Shown here piece by piece: positions 17,213 to 26,603 of a stretch of 47,541 nt of DNA. The stretch is from positions 1 to 47,541 of the IMG/VR virus record IMGVR_UViG_3300024514_000008; one strand, 5' to 3'. A program made the position numbers and the translations under genes. The notes under the pieces are model-generated. The model did no database searches. It was not told where the DNA came from and saw only the letters and a list, made by a program, of their open reading frames with translations. The DNA comes from a virus. Every line of letters begins with the position of its first letter. The first letter of the stretch is position 1.

Positions 17213-20200
17213 TTATACCGCTGAACCAAGTCTAACGGTCCAAGTGGTGTCATTATAAATCTTAACCTTATCTGCATCAAACATCATGCCTTCATCATCA
17301 TCAATAATAATCTTATTAGTTCCAATATAGGTCTTATAAACTTCAGACGGGCTTACTCCGTATTGGTCGGAAGCAGAAATAATAAGGACACCTTCCCAAG
17401 TAAAACTGTTAATCCAGTATTCCCAGTCAAAATTAGTAAATCCATCTGTTTTTACCTTAAGCCATGGTCTGGTTAAGTTACTTTGTACCTGCTGAAGATT
17501 ATTTGCTTGATAATATGAAATATTGTTAAATACTAGAGGACCAGTTAGATTAATACCGCCAATAAATAAGTCTAGATTTAGTGCAGTAGAAAATGCTATA
17601 CCTAGAACTGACCACTCTTCAATAGTTAAAACTGGTTCTCTTACAAGAGATCCATTTATAAAATATGATAATCCATTATATGCCTGACCTGTATTTAAAC
17701 TTCTAGCATATATTTTTGCTCTTGTTCCATCTGGGTTATCTGCAACCATATAGAACTTAATTGTGTCTCCTTTATATACAATCTCAAATATTTCTGTGGG
17801 TGTAATCGGAAACTGTTCTTGATCATAGCGCATCCAAATTTGCATAGCACTAACACGATAGTTATCTGCAAGAGTTGAGTTAATCGGAATTGCTAAACCA
17901 CGAGAAACTAGTGGGCTGAAATCACCACGAACTTCAATACCCGAAGTTCTATTCAAATAAAGATATGGAGTGCTACCTTTATAAATGCTAAATGGATTTT
18001 GTGCTTTATAATCGTAATATAAACCAGATCTGGTATATGGAAATATATTAACTCCAAATCTCGTTCCTATAGGATTAAATGCATTATCATTAAACGCTTG
18101 TGAAGCCAACTCAAGTCTACGCAATTTAATTGGTTTTCTCAAAATACCACGAATATTAAAATCTAAGTGATAAACAATTGCTAAGTCATTAAAGTCAACA
18201 GTTTTTGTAGGATAAATTAAAGTATTATCAATAACTTCAAACTTTGTTGTAAGCCAGTTAGAATACTCATCAATGTTAATAATTTTATTTTCTTTTGCTG
18301 GAACATAATTTGCAAACTCGCTAATAGGAGTATTTGCCCCTTCTGCAATATATTGAAGAGTTATATAACTTCTAACCACAGCATCTGTGGTATCGTACTC
18401 ATAATATTTTTGTGATTTTTCAGCCATGTCGGTATAATTATTCCAACCAGTATATAAACTATTATCTAATTGATAATATGTTTTTTGAGTTGGATGAGAA
18501 TATGCTTCTTTTAATTCATTATATGTCCAAGACCCCACTATTTCAGATTCTGCTAATTTTGTTGGTGATGGATATCCTAAATTAAACTGCAAAAAATCTA
18601 AATCGTAATAACTATTACCAACATCATTTGCTACATATTGTGCAAAATAAGATAGTGGTAGATAATCTTCCCAGTACCCAGAAACTCCAATATCTAGAAA
18701 ATATGTATTATATGCTTCCGAAGGAAGTAGAGTATAACTTGCAGTATGAGCAAGAAGTGCTTTAGCATTAGCAGACTCTGCTGAACCAGTTGCTAAATAA
18801 CTATCTAAAATAGCAGTTCCATTTGTTTCAAAATGATCAGATATCTCATTTGCATTATAGGCACTAGAAATACCTATAGAATAAATCTTTCCAGTAAATT
18901 GATATGTTCCAGTTTCGTCTCCTCCAACATACATTTCTAAGCCATTACGATTGCCAAAGAAAGATGCAACATTTCCTCCAAAGAATGAAACAAGAGAGGC
19001 TATCTTAATTCCTACTGCATATTTTTCATCTGCCACAATAATATCTGTAGTATAAATTTCTTCTTCTACTCCATTAAAGTATAAATAGTAATGAATTTCG
19101 TCTACATCTTTACGAATAGCAAAATAATTTCCAGTGAGCCTGTTATAGATTTTAAATAATGTTTCTTCTGAAGCCAAATCATCTGAACTAAATACTCCAT
19201 AGACTGTATGAATTTCATCATTAAGAACATTAAATCTTGGAAAATTAAAATAACATTCTTCGCTACTCCAAGAACCATTAGGTCTAAAAGTTATAAAATT
19301 GCTATCTGTTGGATCTTGGATTTCTTGATTATCATCATAAAGTTCTTGCAGTGTTTTGCTGCTTAAAAAAATTTCTGGAAGCGAATATTCTGGTGTTGTT
19401 AATGCAGTATTGGTTGTTGAAAGATTATCAAATGTTCCCTGCTCCCATTGAGCAAAATCTGGATAACTATAATTTCCTGTATAGTCTGCAAAAGGATAAT
19501 CTATAAAAGCCTGTGTTCCTCCGTAAGCAGAGTTAATTGCTTCTGGTGACAGCACACCTTGACCATATACCCACCTACGTTTTGCAACATTTATAGCAAC
19601 AGAATATGGATAAATTGCTACACAGTCTAATTCGATTGGGGTAACATCGTTATATGAATAAAATCCTAGCCAATCTTGACTATCTCCAGCATTGTCTAAT
19701 TCTGAAGGCAAAGATAAAGAATCAGTGTTTAAAGAAATATTTATGACTTCTTCTCCATTGACTAAAAGACTTGCATTATTACGAATAATTCTAAAATGAA
19801 CAAGCATTGGTCTGAACCACTCACCAACAAAATGTGAGGCAAACTGATTTCCAATAACCATAGTAAGGAAGCCAGATTCTACATAAAGCCCATCGGAAGA
19901 TGCAATTGGTCCAAAAATTCTTCTTGGTGTATATGCGTCAGAATTTACTCTGATCCAAAACTCAACAGTATAGTCTTTATATTTTCCAACTTCATTTAAA
20001 AATCCTTGTCCAGGAACTATTATAGATGGCTTGTTAGATTCATTTGGTGTTAATCTAGTTATTCCTGATGCGCCGTATACCATTGGAACACCGCTGTTTC
20101 TTGCTACTAAAGAATTATTGTTAACTAGATAATACCCAGATTCGCCTCCCAATCCATATGCATCTGCTTCGACTGCAGCATCTGCTGTTAAAGCAATAGT

Positions 20201-20833
20201 AGATGGTAAAGAAATTGGAGTAACTCCAAGAGAAACAGCATTAAATTCTTCCGACCATTGACCTGCAGTAATGCCATTAACATAAAATTGATAGTCTGAT
20301 GTTGATACACCCCCAGAAGAATAAACAAATTTTATAACTGCTCTAAAAGCAGTATTTTCATTTGGTATATCAAAAGTGCCCGATACAAAACTCCAAGACC
20401 CAAATATAGAAGTATCGAAAGATTCTAGTTCTTGAACTATTTGAGATGTTGTTGTATCTGTATACTCAAAACCTATCTGAACTTGTGTTAAATAAGGGCT
20501 ATTAGAATAAAAATATCCGCCAACACTAAAAGATCCAAGAGATGAATTTAAGTTAGTAAAATTTACAAGGTCTTCGCTAACACACTGAATAGTCAAAGAA
20601 CTTGTAGTAGGAACGTCTCCTTCAACAAAATTTAATACGCTATTTTCAAAAGGCTGATTAACATCAATACCTGATGTACTGGCAACGCAGTTTGTAAGAG
20701 TCCAAGAATCTGATATATCTCGTTGTGCTTCTGTAATTAATGTTATATAATCAGCCTGGTCATCTAGCGACCACAAAATTTGGGGTTGCTCAGAATATAC
20801 CTTTTCTGCATATAAATTGGACGGTATGGACAT
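17213..20833 (-). CDS. Large virion protein with LamG/concanavalin-like domain
   Basis: This 1,206-aa beta-rich protein has no membrane segments. Residues about 280-415 look like a LamG/concanavalin A-type sandwich: YTVEFWIRVNSDAY, LVHFRIIRNNASLLVNGEEV and GFYSYNDVTPIELDCVAIYP. Related strands recur around 500-680 and 990-1190 (YRVSAMQIWMRYDQEQFP, IKFYMVADNPDGTRA), which suggests repeated sandwich units. Such domains bind carbohydrate, so a receptor or cell-wall-binding role is likely. It lies between the reductase and pre-portal genes, an unusual place for a tail protein. AAGGAG precedes the ATG and TGATATAAT lies at 20851-20859. Confidence 0.75.
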   Translation of the reverse strand: MSIPSNLYAEKVYSEQPQILWSLDDQADYITLITEAQRDISDSWTLTNCVASTSGIDVNQPFENSVLNFVEGDVPTTSSLTIQCVSEDLVNFTNLNSSLGSFSVGGYFYSNSPYLTQVQIGFEYTDTTTSQIVQELESFDTSIFGSWSFVSGTFDIPNENTAFRAVIKFVYSSGGVSTSDYQFYVNGITAGQWSEEFNAVSLGVTPISLPSTIALTADAAVEADAYGLGGESGYYLVNNNSLVARNSGVPMVYGASGITRLTPNESNKPSIIVPGQGFLNEVGKYKDYTVEFWIRVNSDAYTPRRIFGPIASSDGLYVESGFLTMVIGNQFASHFVGEWFRPMLVHFRIIRNNASLLVNGEEVINISLNTDSLSLPSELDNAGDSQDWLGFYSYNDVTPIELDCVAIYPYSVAINVAKRRWVYGQGVLSPEAINSAYGGTQAFIDYPFADYTGNYSYPDFAQWEQGTFDNLSTTNTALTTPEYSLPEIFLSSKTLQELYDDNQEIQDPTDSNFITFRPNGSWSSEECYFNFPRFNVLNDEIHTVYGVFSSDDLASEETLFKIYNRLTGNYFAIRKDVDEIHYYLYFNGVEEEIYTTDIIVADEKYAVGIKIASLVSFFGGNVASFFGNRNGLEMYVGGDETGTYQFTGKIYSIGISSAYNANEISDHFETNGTAILDSYLATGSAESANAKALLAHTASYTLLPSEAYNTYFLDIGVSGYWEDYLPLSYFAQYVANDVGNSYYDLDFLQFNLGYPSPTKLAESEIVGSWTYNELKEAYSHPTQKTYYQLDNSLYTGWNNYTDMAEKSQKYYEYDTTDAVVRSYITLQYIAEGANTPISEFANYVPAKENKIINIDEYSNWLTTKFEVIDNTLIYPTKTVDFNDLAIVYHLDFNIRGILRKPIKLRRLELASQAFNDNAFNPIGTRFGVNIFPYTRSGLYYDYKAQNPFSIYKGSTPYLYLNRTSGIEVRGDFSPLVSRGLAIPINSTLADNYRVSAMQIWMRYDQEQFPITPTEIFEIVYKGDTIKFYMVADNPDGTRAKIYARSLNTGQAYNGLSYFINGSLVREPVLTIEEWSVLGIAFSTALNLDLFIGGINLTGPLVFNNISYYQANNLQQVQSNLTRPWLKVKTDGFTNFDWEYWINSFTWEGVLIISASDQYGVSPSEVYKTYIGTNKIIIDDDEGMMFDADKVKIYNDTTWTVRLGSAV

Positions 20834-20850
20834 ATCACTCCTTATCCATA

Positions 20851-20859
20851 ATTATATCA
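20851..20859 (-). promoter_or_regulatory. Extended -10 element TGATATAAT
   Basis: It lies 17 nt upstream of the LamG-like gene's ATG with AAGGAG between. It sits next to the stop of the reductase gene (20861), so the LamG gene can be transcribed independently. Confidence 0.55.
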
Positions 20860-20860
20860 G

Positions 20861-22891
20861 TTAGGATATTTTTATTTCGCAGTAATCAGTAGTACAGTAT
20901 GCCTCTCCAAGAGCCTCTAGATTATCTACCCCATCATAAATGGCAGACCAGTTAATCTTCTTAATTTGACCAATATAAGACTCATACTCTTCTTTAGTTA
21001 TTTGAGTATATGGCTGCTGTGGGTATACAGTATTTCCCATTGGCAAAAATGATACTGCCTTTAACTGACCTTCATACATATGTAATGCTGGAGCAACATG
21101 CTTAGACTCTGTTTCTTTATCAAATGATAAGGTTACAGATACTCCATTATCTGACCAGTATTTTTGAGCAGTTGCTGCAAGAGCAATTTTTTCAAATAAT
21201 GTAACATCTTTCTCAGAACGTGGGTGACCAGAATGGACTGGGAAATAAACTACTTGTGTATTTGCTGATACTAGATCTTTTTCAATCTTATATCCTGCTG
21301 CCTTAAACAAGTGAAGCATTGGATCTGTTTCTCCAAAACGAATAGCACGAAGGAAATAATCCCCTCCTGGTGCCCAGTGAACTCCTGGAGTTGCTCCAGA
21401 TAAAATAGATACAGATCCAGATGGCTTTACTGTAGTTACACGAATTGATTCACGAACACATAGCCATTCTGAATACTGATGATCATAGTGACGAATCTTT
21501 TGATATCCCTCATCCATCCATTCACGTACTGCAGGCAAACCCTTCTTGTCTGCAAATGAAGCAATGCCAGTTAATGAGGTTCCGATACGACGATTTCGTT
21601 GCATAATGCCATTTGTTTGTTGCCAATGTGTAGGAATTAATGTAACTGTTTTTCCATAAAGATAAGCAAACTTTAAAGTACGCAAGAAATCTTCTTTGCT
21701 TTCATGTCGATTTAAATGAACTTCAACAAGTGTGCAAAGTTCATACGACTCTAATGGCTGTTCTGCACATGGGTTAAATCCCATAACACGATAGTCCTTG
21801 CCATCTGGAGAGTCTTTTAGTCTTCCATAATTACGAGCAACATCTAGCCAAATAAATCCTGGCTCTCCGTTATTTACAATAAGATCAACATATTCGTCAT
21901 AATTAGTTCCAACTGTTGCTGAAATAGAATTATTACTCATCCATGCCCAACCTGGATTTTCTGAATCATATGAATTTCTATCAGGAAATACTTCTGCATT
22001 TTTTAAATTAATAAAATCTTGATCTCCTGCTGCACCTAACGCAAGTGTTGCAGAACGACGAACATTTCCAGAAACAACACATGTTCCAATAAGATTTACA
22101 ATATCAACAATTGCACGGCTATCTAAGGTTTCTCCAGCCCTACCGCCAATAACTTTACGAATGCGTGTATGGAGGTCAATTAGTGGCTGAGGACCGCTTG
22201 CAACGCCACCGAAGCCTTTAATCGGTGCTCCTAGAGGACGGATAAGGGTATAGTCAAATTCTTGAATATTTTGATTAGGGCGTAAAAATGAATTAAGCAA
22301 TAGACGAACTGATTCTACCCATCCCTCACGAGTATCTGGGATTTCATATGTAACTACTGGCTCTGTAGGTGCATAAATAATAAAATCTTTTTCAGCACCA
22401 ACTGTATCAAAGCCTACACCAATTCCAAGCATAAGGGCATCCATTACCCATGCAAATAATGCACCTGGATCATTTTTATCTAGATCTTTTGTTGATACCA
22501 TTGCACAGTTTTGAAGAGCAGCAGAGTTGCGCTTTTCCATTGTCATGGGTGTACCAAAAGCCCACATACCACGTCCTGGTGGAGTCCACTTTAGATTAAA
22601 CATACGATCATATGCTTCTTGTGCAGATTTTTGAGCCTTATTGTCATTCCAAGGTAGGCGATTTTCTTTTGCCCAGTTCTTTTGAACTGAGTACATACCC
22701 TCAATTACACGCTTACAAACCTCATGCCAGCGTTCTTTTGTACCGTCTTCCTTTACCCTTGAGTATGTTCTGATAAAGGTGATTTCTCCTAAAGAGTTTC
22801 CTCCAGCGTCTGCAAAACCAAAAGGAGGCTCAACATCCTTATATTTTGCAATAAAATCATCTAATAAACGGAAAGAAAAGATATCTGACAT
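20861..22891 (-). CDS. nrdJ: Class II (adenosylcobalamin-dependent) ribonucleotide reductase
   Basis: This enzyme reduces ribonucleotides to deoxyribonucleotides using coenzyme B12, supplying DNA precursors without oxygen dependence or a second subunit. At 676 aa it resembles the monomeric Lactobacillus-type enzyme (about 740 aa). Visible catalytic residues are Cys129 in NCAMVST, the finger-loop set CAEQPLESYELC (Cys375, Glu377, Cys386, with the same spacing as Cys408, Glu410, Cys419 of the leichmannii enzyme), and a C-terminal CxxxxC pair (Cys666, Cys671). The ATG at 22891 is preferred, with GAGAGG 13 nt upstream; an in-frame GTG at 22912 overlaps that motif. It has its own promoter, a palindrome and a leader hairpin, and sits among virion genes. 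Confidence 0.95.
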   Translation of the reverse strand: MSDIFSFRLLDDFIAKYKDVEPPFGFADAGGNSLGEITFIRTYSRVKEDGTKERWHEVCKRVIEGMYSVQKNWAKENRLPWNDNKAQKSAQEAYDRMFNLKWTPPGRGMWAFGTPMTMEKRNSAALQNCAMVSTKDLDKNDPGALFAWVMDALMLGIGVGFDTVGAEKDFIIYAPTEPVVTYEIPDTREGWVESVRLLLNSFLRPNQNIQEFDYTLIRPLGAPIKGFGGVASGPQPLIDLHTRIRKVIGGRAGETLDSRAIVDIVNLIGTCVVSGNVRRSATLALGAAGDQDFINLKNAEVFPDRNSYDSENPGWAWMSNNSISATVGTNYDEYVDLIVNNGEPGFIWLDVARNYGRLKDSPDGKDYRVMGFNPCAEQPLESYELCTLVEVHLNRHESKEDFLRTLKFAYLYGKTVTLIPTHWQQTNGIMQRNRRIGTSLTGIASFADKKGLPAVREWMDEGYQKIRHYDHQYSEWLCVRESIRVTTVKPSGSVSILSGATPGVHWAPGGDYFLRAIRFGETDPMLHLFKAAGYKIEKDLVSANTQVVYFPVHSGHPRSEKDVTLFEKIALAATAQKYWSDNGVSVTLSFDKETESKHVAPALHMYEGQLKAVSFLPMGNTVYPQQPYTQITKEEYESYIGQIKKINWSAIYDGVDNLEALGEAYCTTDYCEIKIS

Positions 22892-22911
22892 TGTATTTTG
22901 TAAACCTCTCA

Positions 22912-22950
22912 CTAAAAAAAATTAAAGTACTTTGTTAAATTCAAAGTACT
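22912..22950 (-). promoter_or_regulatory. Leader hairpin with U-run before the reductase gene
   Basis: On the minus strand AGTACTTTG and CAAAGTACT (22950-22926) form a perfect 9-bp stem with a 7-nt loop, followed by TTTAATTTTTTTT. It begins close after the predicted transcription start and ends just before the Shine-Dalgarno. The shape is that of an intrinsic terminator, so it could act as an attenuator; being a symmetric repeat it could also be an operator. Confidence 0.65.
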
Positions 22951-22955
22951 ACCCA

Positions 22956-22985
22956 AGTATAGCATATGTTATTTATTAAAATCAA
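22956..22985 (-). promoter_or_regulatory. Promoter of the ribonucleotide reductase gene
   Basis: -35 TTGATT (22985-22980), 18-bp spacer, extended -10 TGC-TATACT ending at 22956. This is one of the better sigma-A-type promoters in the left arm and lies in the longest left-arm gap. Confidence 0.7.
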
Positions 22986-23001
22986 GTTCAAAATTGAACT
23001 T
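22984..23001. promoter_or_regulatory. Palindrome over the reductase -35
   Basis: AAGTTCAAAATTGAACTT has two perfect 8-bp half sites around AA. It overlaps the last bases of the -35 hexamer, which is a repressor-operator arrangement. A TAAGT-rich stretch (23001-23050) follows upstream. Confidence 0.6.
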
Positions 23002-23045
23002 TAAGTGTTAAGTTAAGGTTGAGTGCTTATAAAATTTAAAAGTAC

Positions 23046-23810
23046 TTAACTAATTACAAGACCAGACTTACCATTTTTAACATCTCCCCATGTAAGGGAT
23101 GGTAAGGCTGCTGATATTGCAGTATTATTTATCTTATATGATTTACCAGAAACAAGATTCATATGTTCTGATGAGGTCCATGCATCTGTTGCATCTACCC
23201 ATGTAAATGTTTTGTTTGTAGCACCTGTTAATGTAATACCGCCACCATCTACAGCAGCATCTGATGTTGCACCATAGCCAAGAACAATATTTTTGTCTTC
23301 TACTTGTAGATTTTGTGTATCAATGGTTGTTGTAGTACCAGTAACTGTTAGGTCACCATTAACTGTCACAGCACCTGAAAAAGTAGCGCCTGTTAGAAGA
23401 GCATATGCAGAAAGATCTGAAGTTAATGCAATAGTTCCAGAAGTTGTTGGTAGAGTAAATGTAGTATCTGCTACTGCTGGCTCTGCACCAAGTTGAATGT
23501 ACGTTTCATAGGCATCTACTGTAGCACCTTCAAAAACAACCTTGCTTGCAGTTATAACATTTTTATCTCCATCAAGTTCTGCAACACCATTTGCTGCACC
23601 CTTTTCAGATATATCAATAGCATTGATTTCTTGTGGAGTAATACTGGCTGCTGTCTGATAATAATCTAACTCAGACCATACTGTAGATCCGTCTCCAATT
23701 TTAAATGCTGCCAGGGTTGTATTGTAGCCAATCTCTCCTGCATTTAGTGTTGGGTCTGCATTATTCCATTCGGAGGTCGTGCCCCTACGCATCTGAATTC
23801 TAACTGCCAC
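23046..23810 (-). CDS. Tail fibre protein with Mtd-like N-terminal domain
   Basis: This 254-aa protein starts from GTG at 23810, with GGAGG upstream. Residues 1-52 (RIQMRRGTTSEWNNADPTL, AGEIGYNT, FKIGDGSTVWSEL) match the N-terminal domain seen in phage tropism determinants and many fibres. Residues 130-215 hold repetitive VNGDLTVTGTTTTID and VEDKNIVLGYGAT, common in fibre shafts of marine and freshwater phages. The C-terminal end, SLTWGDVKNGKSGLVIS, is a possible tip or trimerisation segment. It is the last gene of the second fibre module and is separated from the reductase by a 154-bp regulatory gap. Confidence 0.85.
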   Translation of the reverse strand: MAVRIQMRRGTTSEWNNADPTLNAGEIGYNTTLAAFKIGDGSTVWSELDYYQTAASITPQEINAIDISEKGAANGVAELDGDKNVITASKVVFEGATVDAYETYIQLGAEPAVADTTFTLPTTSGTIALTSDLSAYALLTGATFSGAVTVNGDLTVTGTTTTIDTQNLQVEDKNIVLGYGATSDAAVDGGGITLTGATNKTFTWVDATDAWTSSEHMNLVSGKSYKINNTAISAALPSLTWGDVKNGKSGLVIS

Positions 23811-23833
23811 GATTTACCTCCATGTTAGGTTCT

Positions 23834-23842
23834 ATTATACCA
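23834..23842 (-). promoter_or_regulatory. Extended -10 element TGGTATAAT
   Basis: It lies 23 nt upstream of the GTG start of the Mtd-like fibre gene, with GGAGG between. No clear -35 is seen. Confidence 0.5.
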
Positions 23843-23849
23843 AAATTTG

Positions 23850-24251
23850 TCATACTGCTGCCCCACCGTCTATAACTGCTGAAAATGACGTTGTAGATGG
23901 AGATCCACCATCAAAATCTTTCCAAATAAATGCTGGCAATGTTACACCATTTCCAGTGTACTGATATGTATCTTCTACAAAACCACCAGCATCGTGATCA
24001 TGATCAACAACACTTTGTGTATCATCATAATTTGCTAAAGGATTCCAAGTAGAGTTATAATAATAATATATTTTTGATGTTACTGTGTCCAAATGCATAG
24101 CGCCAGTAGATGGACTTACTGGAAATGTTGATCCTACAGTTAGTGGTGAACCTGTATAGGCTGTTGTTTGTACAGAATTATCTGGAAATGTAACTCCAGT
24201 AGCAACCTTGAGTCCTTGCTTTACTACAAAGTCTTTATTTGTTGTTGCCAC
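23850..24251 (-). CDS. Short fibre protein, N-terminal relative of the 768-aa fibre
   Basis: This 133-aa protein starts at GTG 24251 (MATTNKDFVVKQGLKVATG). Its first 20 residues match the start of the 768-aa fibre upstream (pattern MATxxKxFxxKxGLxVxxG), so the two probably share an attachment domain. The middle has the fibre-type TFPVSPSTGAMHLDTVTSK and YYYYNSTWNPL, and a His/Asp cluster DHDHDAGG, a possible metal-binding spot of the kind found in fibre shafts. It lies 29 bp after the large fibre gene. It is probably a virion protein. Confidence 0.7.
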   Translation of the reverse strand: MATTNKDFVVKQGLKVATGVTFPDNSVQTTAYTGSPLTVGSTFPVSPSTGAMHLDTVTSKIYYYYNSTWNPLANYDDTQSVVDHDHDAGGFVEDTYQYTGNGVTLPAFIWKDFDGGSPSTTSFSAVIDGGAAV

Positions 24252-24280
24252 TGAAGTTCACTGTCCCTTCGTGGTTCACA

Positions 24281-26587
24281 TTACGCTTCGATAAGCGTCT
24301 TGTGTACCTTTACTGATGTACCATTTGTTGATGTGACTAGCAGACGAACATCTCCGCCTGAATAATCTGCATCTGTTGTACCAAGTTGTGTATTGCTCTG
24401 AATATCTGCATATTCTGTTAGATAGACATTGTTATTTCCATCTACAGTTACAAGAACCTCAAGAACTTCAACGTCATTTCCATTTGTCATTTGAACAATA
24501 TACTTTGCTGAACCAAATGATGCTGCTGACCATGAATCAACTACAGTTGCGCTTGTGCCAGAAATGCTTGTTGTAGCAGTTCCAATAAATGCATCTGCAA
24601 GAGTAATATATCCAAGTGTTGCACTAGCAAATGTTGGGCTAGATGTTGTAGCAATGCTCTGTGGTAGAGACAATGTTACTGAACCAGTTGAAGCAGTTGC
24701 TGAAATTTGATCAGCAGTTCCTGCAATGCTTGTTACGCCTACGTTTGTAATTGTTAGTACATTTGAAGTTGATGCATATGAAGCACTAATTCCTGTACCA
24801 CCAGTTACTGCATTACCAAAGTTATCTACAGCAGTTTCAATATCTGATGTAAATGCAACGGTACCTGTAGCATCTTTAAATGTAATTGTATTATCCTGTG
24901 TAGGATCTGTAAATGTTAATGTGGTTTCGTGTGTATCGTTTGTACCCTCAATAACAATGTTATTGTCTGAGAGATATAGTCCTGATACTGTTGGATTTGT
25001 CAAACTTGGACTTGTTAGAGTCTTATTTGTAAGAGTTTGAGTAGAGTTTAGATCTACAGTAATTGCTGTGTCAATTGCAAATGTATTTCCAGTTAGTGTT
25101 ATACCGTTGCCAGCCAAGTATGTTCCAGCACCAGAGAACTGCTCAAATACAATTGGGCTAGTTCCTACTGTAGTTACTACTTCTGTTTGTACCCATCCAG
25201 TATTGTTATAAAGTGTTCCTTCAGATACGAATGTAAAATCACCTGGAACAATTTCTGTTGGTGTATTAAAGTCTGCTGCACGAACTGCTGCTCCAGAAGA
25301 CTGTACTACATAAATACCATTTTGAGAAGTCGTTGACTGTGATTTAACAAGAACACGATCACCAGCGACTAGCGTTACGCCATCTACTACATCTCCTGCT
25401 TCAAGAGCATTTGATAAATCAACATTACTTGTTGTTGCAACACGGCAAGCAGCATGAACATTTAAACCCTGTGCAACAGCATCAACATATTGCTTTGTTG
25501 CTGCTTCAAGAGCATTTACTGGATCTGCATTAAGTGTTACAGTTCCTGGGAATGTTACTGCATTTGGAAGAGAAAGAGTTACTGCTCCAGTAGATGCTGA
25601 TGCAGCAATTTGGTTTGCTGTTCCAGAGATGCTTGATACTCCGCCAGAGGCGTTGAATGATAGTGAGTTTGCAGTATCATCGTAGGTAATTGTAATATTT
25701 GTTTGAGTACCATTTGCAATTGCCTGTGCTACTGCATCCTGTGCTCGTTCATCAGTAAACCACTTATTTGTTGGTGATGCATCTTCAGAAATATCATCTG
25801 TTACGAGTGTACGAGTTCCACCAAGTGAAGTCGCTGTACCATTAATTGTAATTGATGAATTCTCAAGAGAACCATTTGCAATGTTTGTAATTGTATTTGA
25901 TGTACCAGAAATTGTCTTATTTGTTAGTGTCTGTGTACCAGTTTCTGTTACGTACCCTGTCAAAGATGGGATATCAGAAGTAAGAGCAATTGTTCCTGTT
26001 GCTGCAGGTAGTGTTAAAACACCTGATGCTGTATTTGCTGCAACAATTTGTGTAGTTCCTGTTGTTGCACCATTAACATTAAGACCATTTGCAACATATA
26101 GAGAAGTAATTGTAGGGCTGCTGCTAAGAACAACATTTGATCCAGATCCTACATAAGAGTTTACAGTATTTCCATTAATCTGAAGTGTATTTCCAGTTGA
26201 TGCTGTATTAAAAGTTTTATTTGTAAATGTATCTGTTGTATCCTTACCAACAAGAGTTGTTGTTGCATTTGGAAGTGTTACTGTAACATCTTGTGTTGGT
26301 TCTGGTGAAAGAAGTGTTAATTCATATGCGTCAGGGGTTAAGCCTTCAAAAATAATTCTATCTGAAAATGTAGGTGTTGTAGATACTGCAGCATCAATTA
26401 CACCTGTTGAGTCGTTATAAGTAAATGTAATACCTGTATAGGTACCATTTGTAAACATTGCTCCAGTTGTGTCTTGGAGAAACTCTGTGCTGGCTTCTGT
26501 CAAAACATTAGAGCCATTGACTGTAGCAGATGATCCTTCTACTACAAGCCCATTTTTAATACGAAAGGCTTTGTCGACTGTAGCCAT
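24281..26587 (-). CDS. Long tail fibre protein with repeated shaft
   Basis: This 768-aa protein is poor in charge and rich in Thr, Ser, Gly and Asn. Repeats of the type LTNKTLTSPSLTNPT, GTANQIAASASTGAVTLSLP and GTADQISATASTGSVTLSLP (positions about 318 and 638) indicate a trimeric beta-helix shaft. Residues 1-20 match the next gene's N-terminus (attachment domain). Residues about 360-480 contain a globular insert with YVDAVAQGLNVHAACRVATT. The last 85 residues, from AKYIVQMTNGNDVEVLEVLV, match the C-terminal domain of the 145-aa neighbour (26604-27041), so both probably carry the same tip domain. Host recognition is the inferred role. Confidence 0.88.
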   Translation of the reverse strand: MATVDKAFRIKNGLVVEGSSATVNGSNVLTEASTEFLQDTTGAMFTNGTYTGITFTYNDSTGVIDAAVSTTPTFSDRIIFEGLTPDAYELTLLSPEPTQDVTVTLPNATTTLVGKDTTDTFTNKTFNTASTGNTLQINGNTVNSYVGSGSNVVLSSSPTITSLYVANGLNVNGATTGTTQIVAANTASGVLTLPAATGTIALTSDIPSLTGYVTETGTQTLTNKTISGTSNTITNIANGSLENSSITINGTATSLGGTRTLVTDDISEDASPTNKWFTDERAQDAVAQAIANGTQTNITITYDDTANSLSFNASGGVSSISGTANQIAASASTGAVTLSLPNAVTFPGTVTLNADPVNALEAATKQYVDAVAQGLNVHAACRVATTSNVDLSNALEAGDVVDGVTLVAGDRVLVKSQSTTSQNGIYVVQSSGAAVRAADFNTPTEIVPGDFTFVSEGTLYNNTGWVQTEVVTTVGTSPIVFEQFSGAGTYLAGNGITLTGNTFAIDTAITVDLNSTQTLTNKTLTSPSLTNPTVSGLYLSDNNIVIEGTNDTHETTLTFTDPTQDNTITFKDATGTVAFTSDIETAVDNFGNAVTGGTGISASYASTSNVLTITNVGVTSIAGTADQISATASTGSVTLSLPQSIATTSSPTFASATLGYITLADAFIGTATTSISGTSATVVDSWSAASFGSAKYIVQMTNGNDVEVLEVLVTVDGNNNVYLTEYADIQSNTQLGTTDADYSGGDVRLLVTSTNGTSVKVHKTLIEA

Positions 26588-26603
26588 TCTTTACTCCTTT
26601 GGG

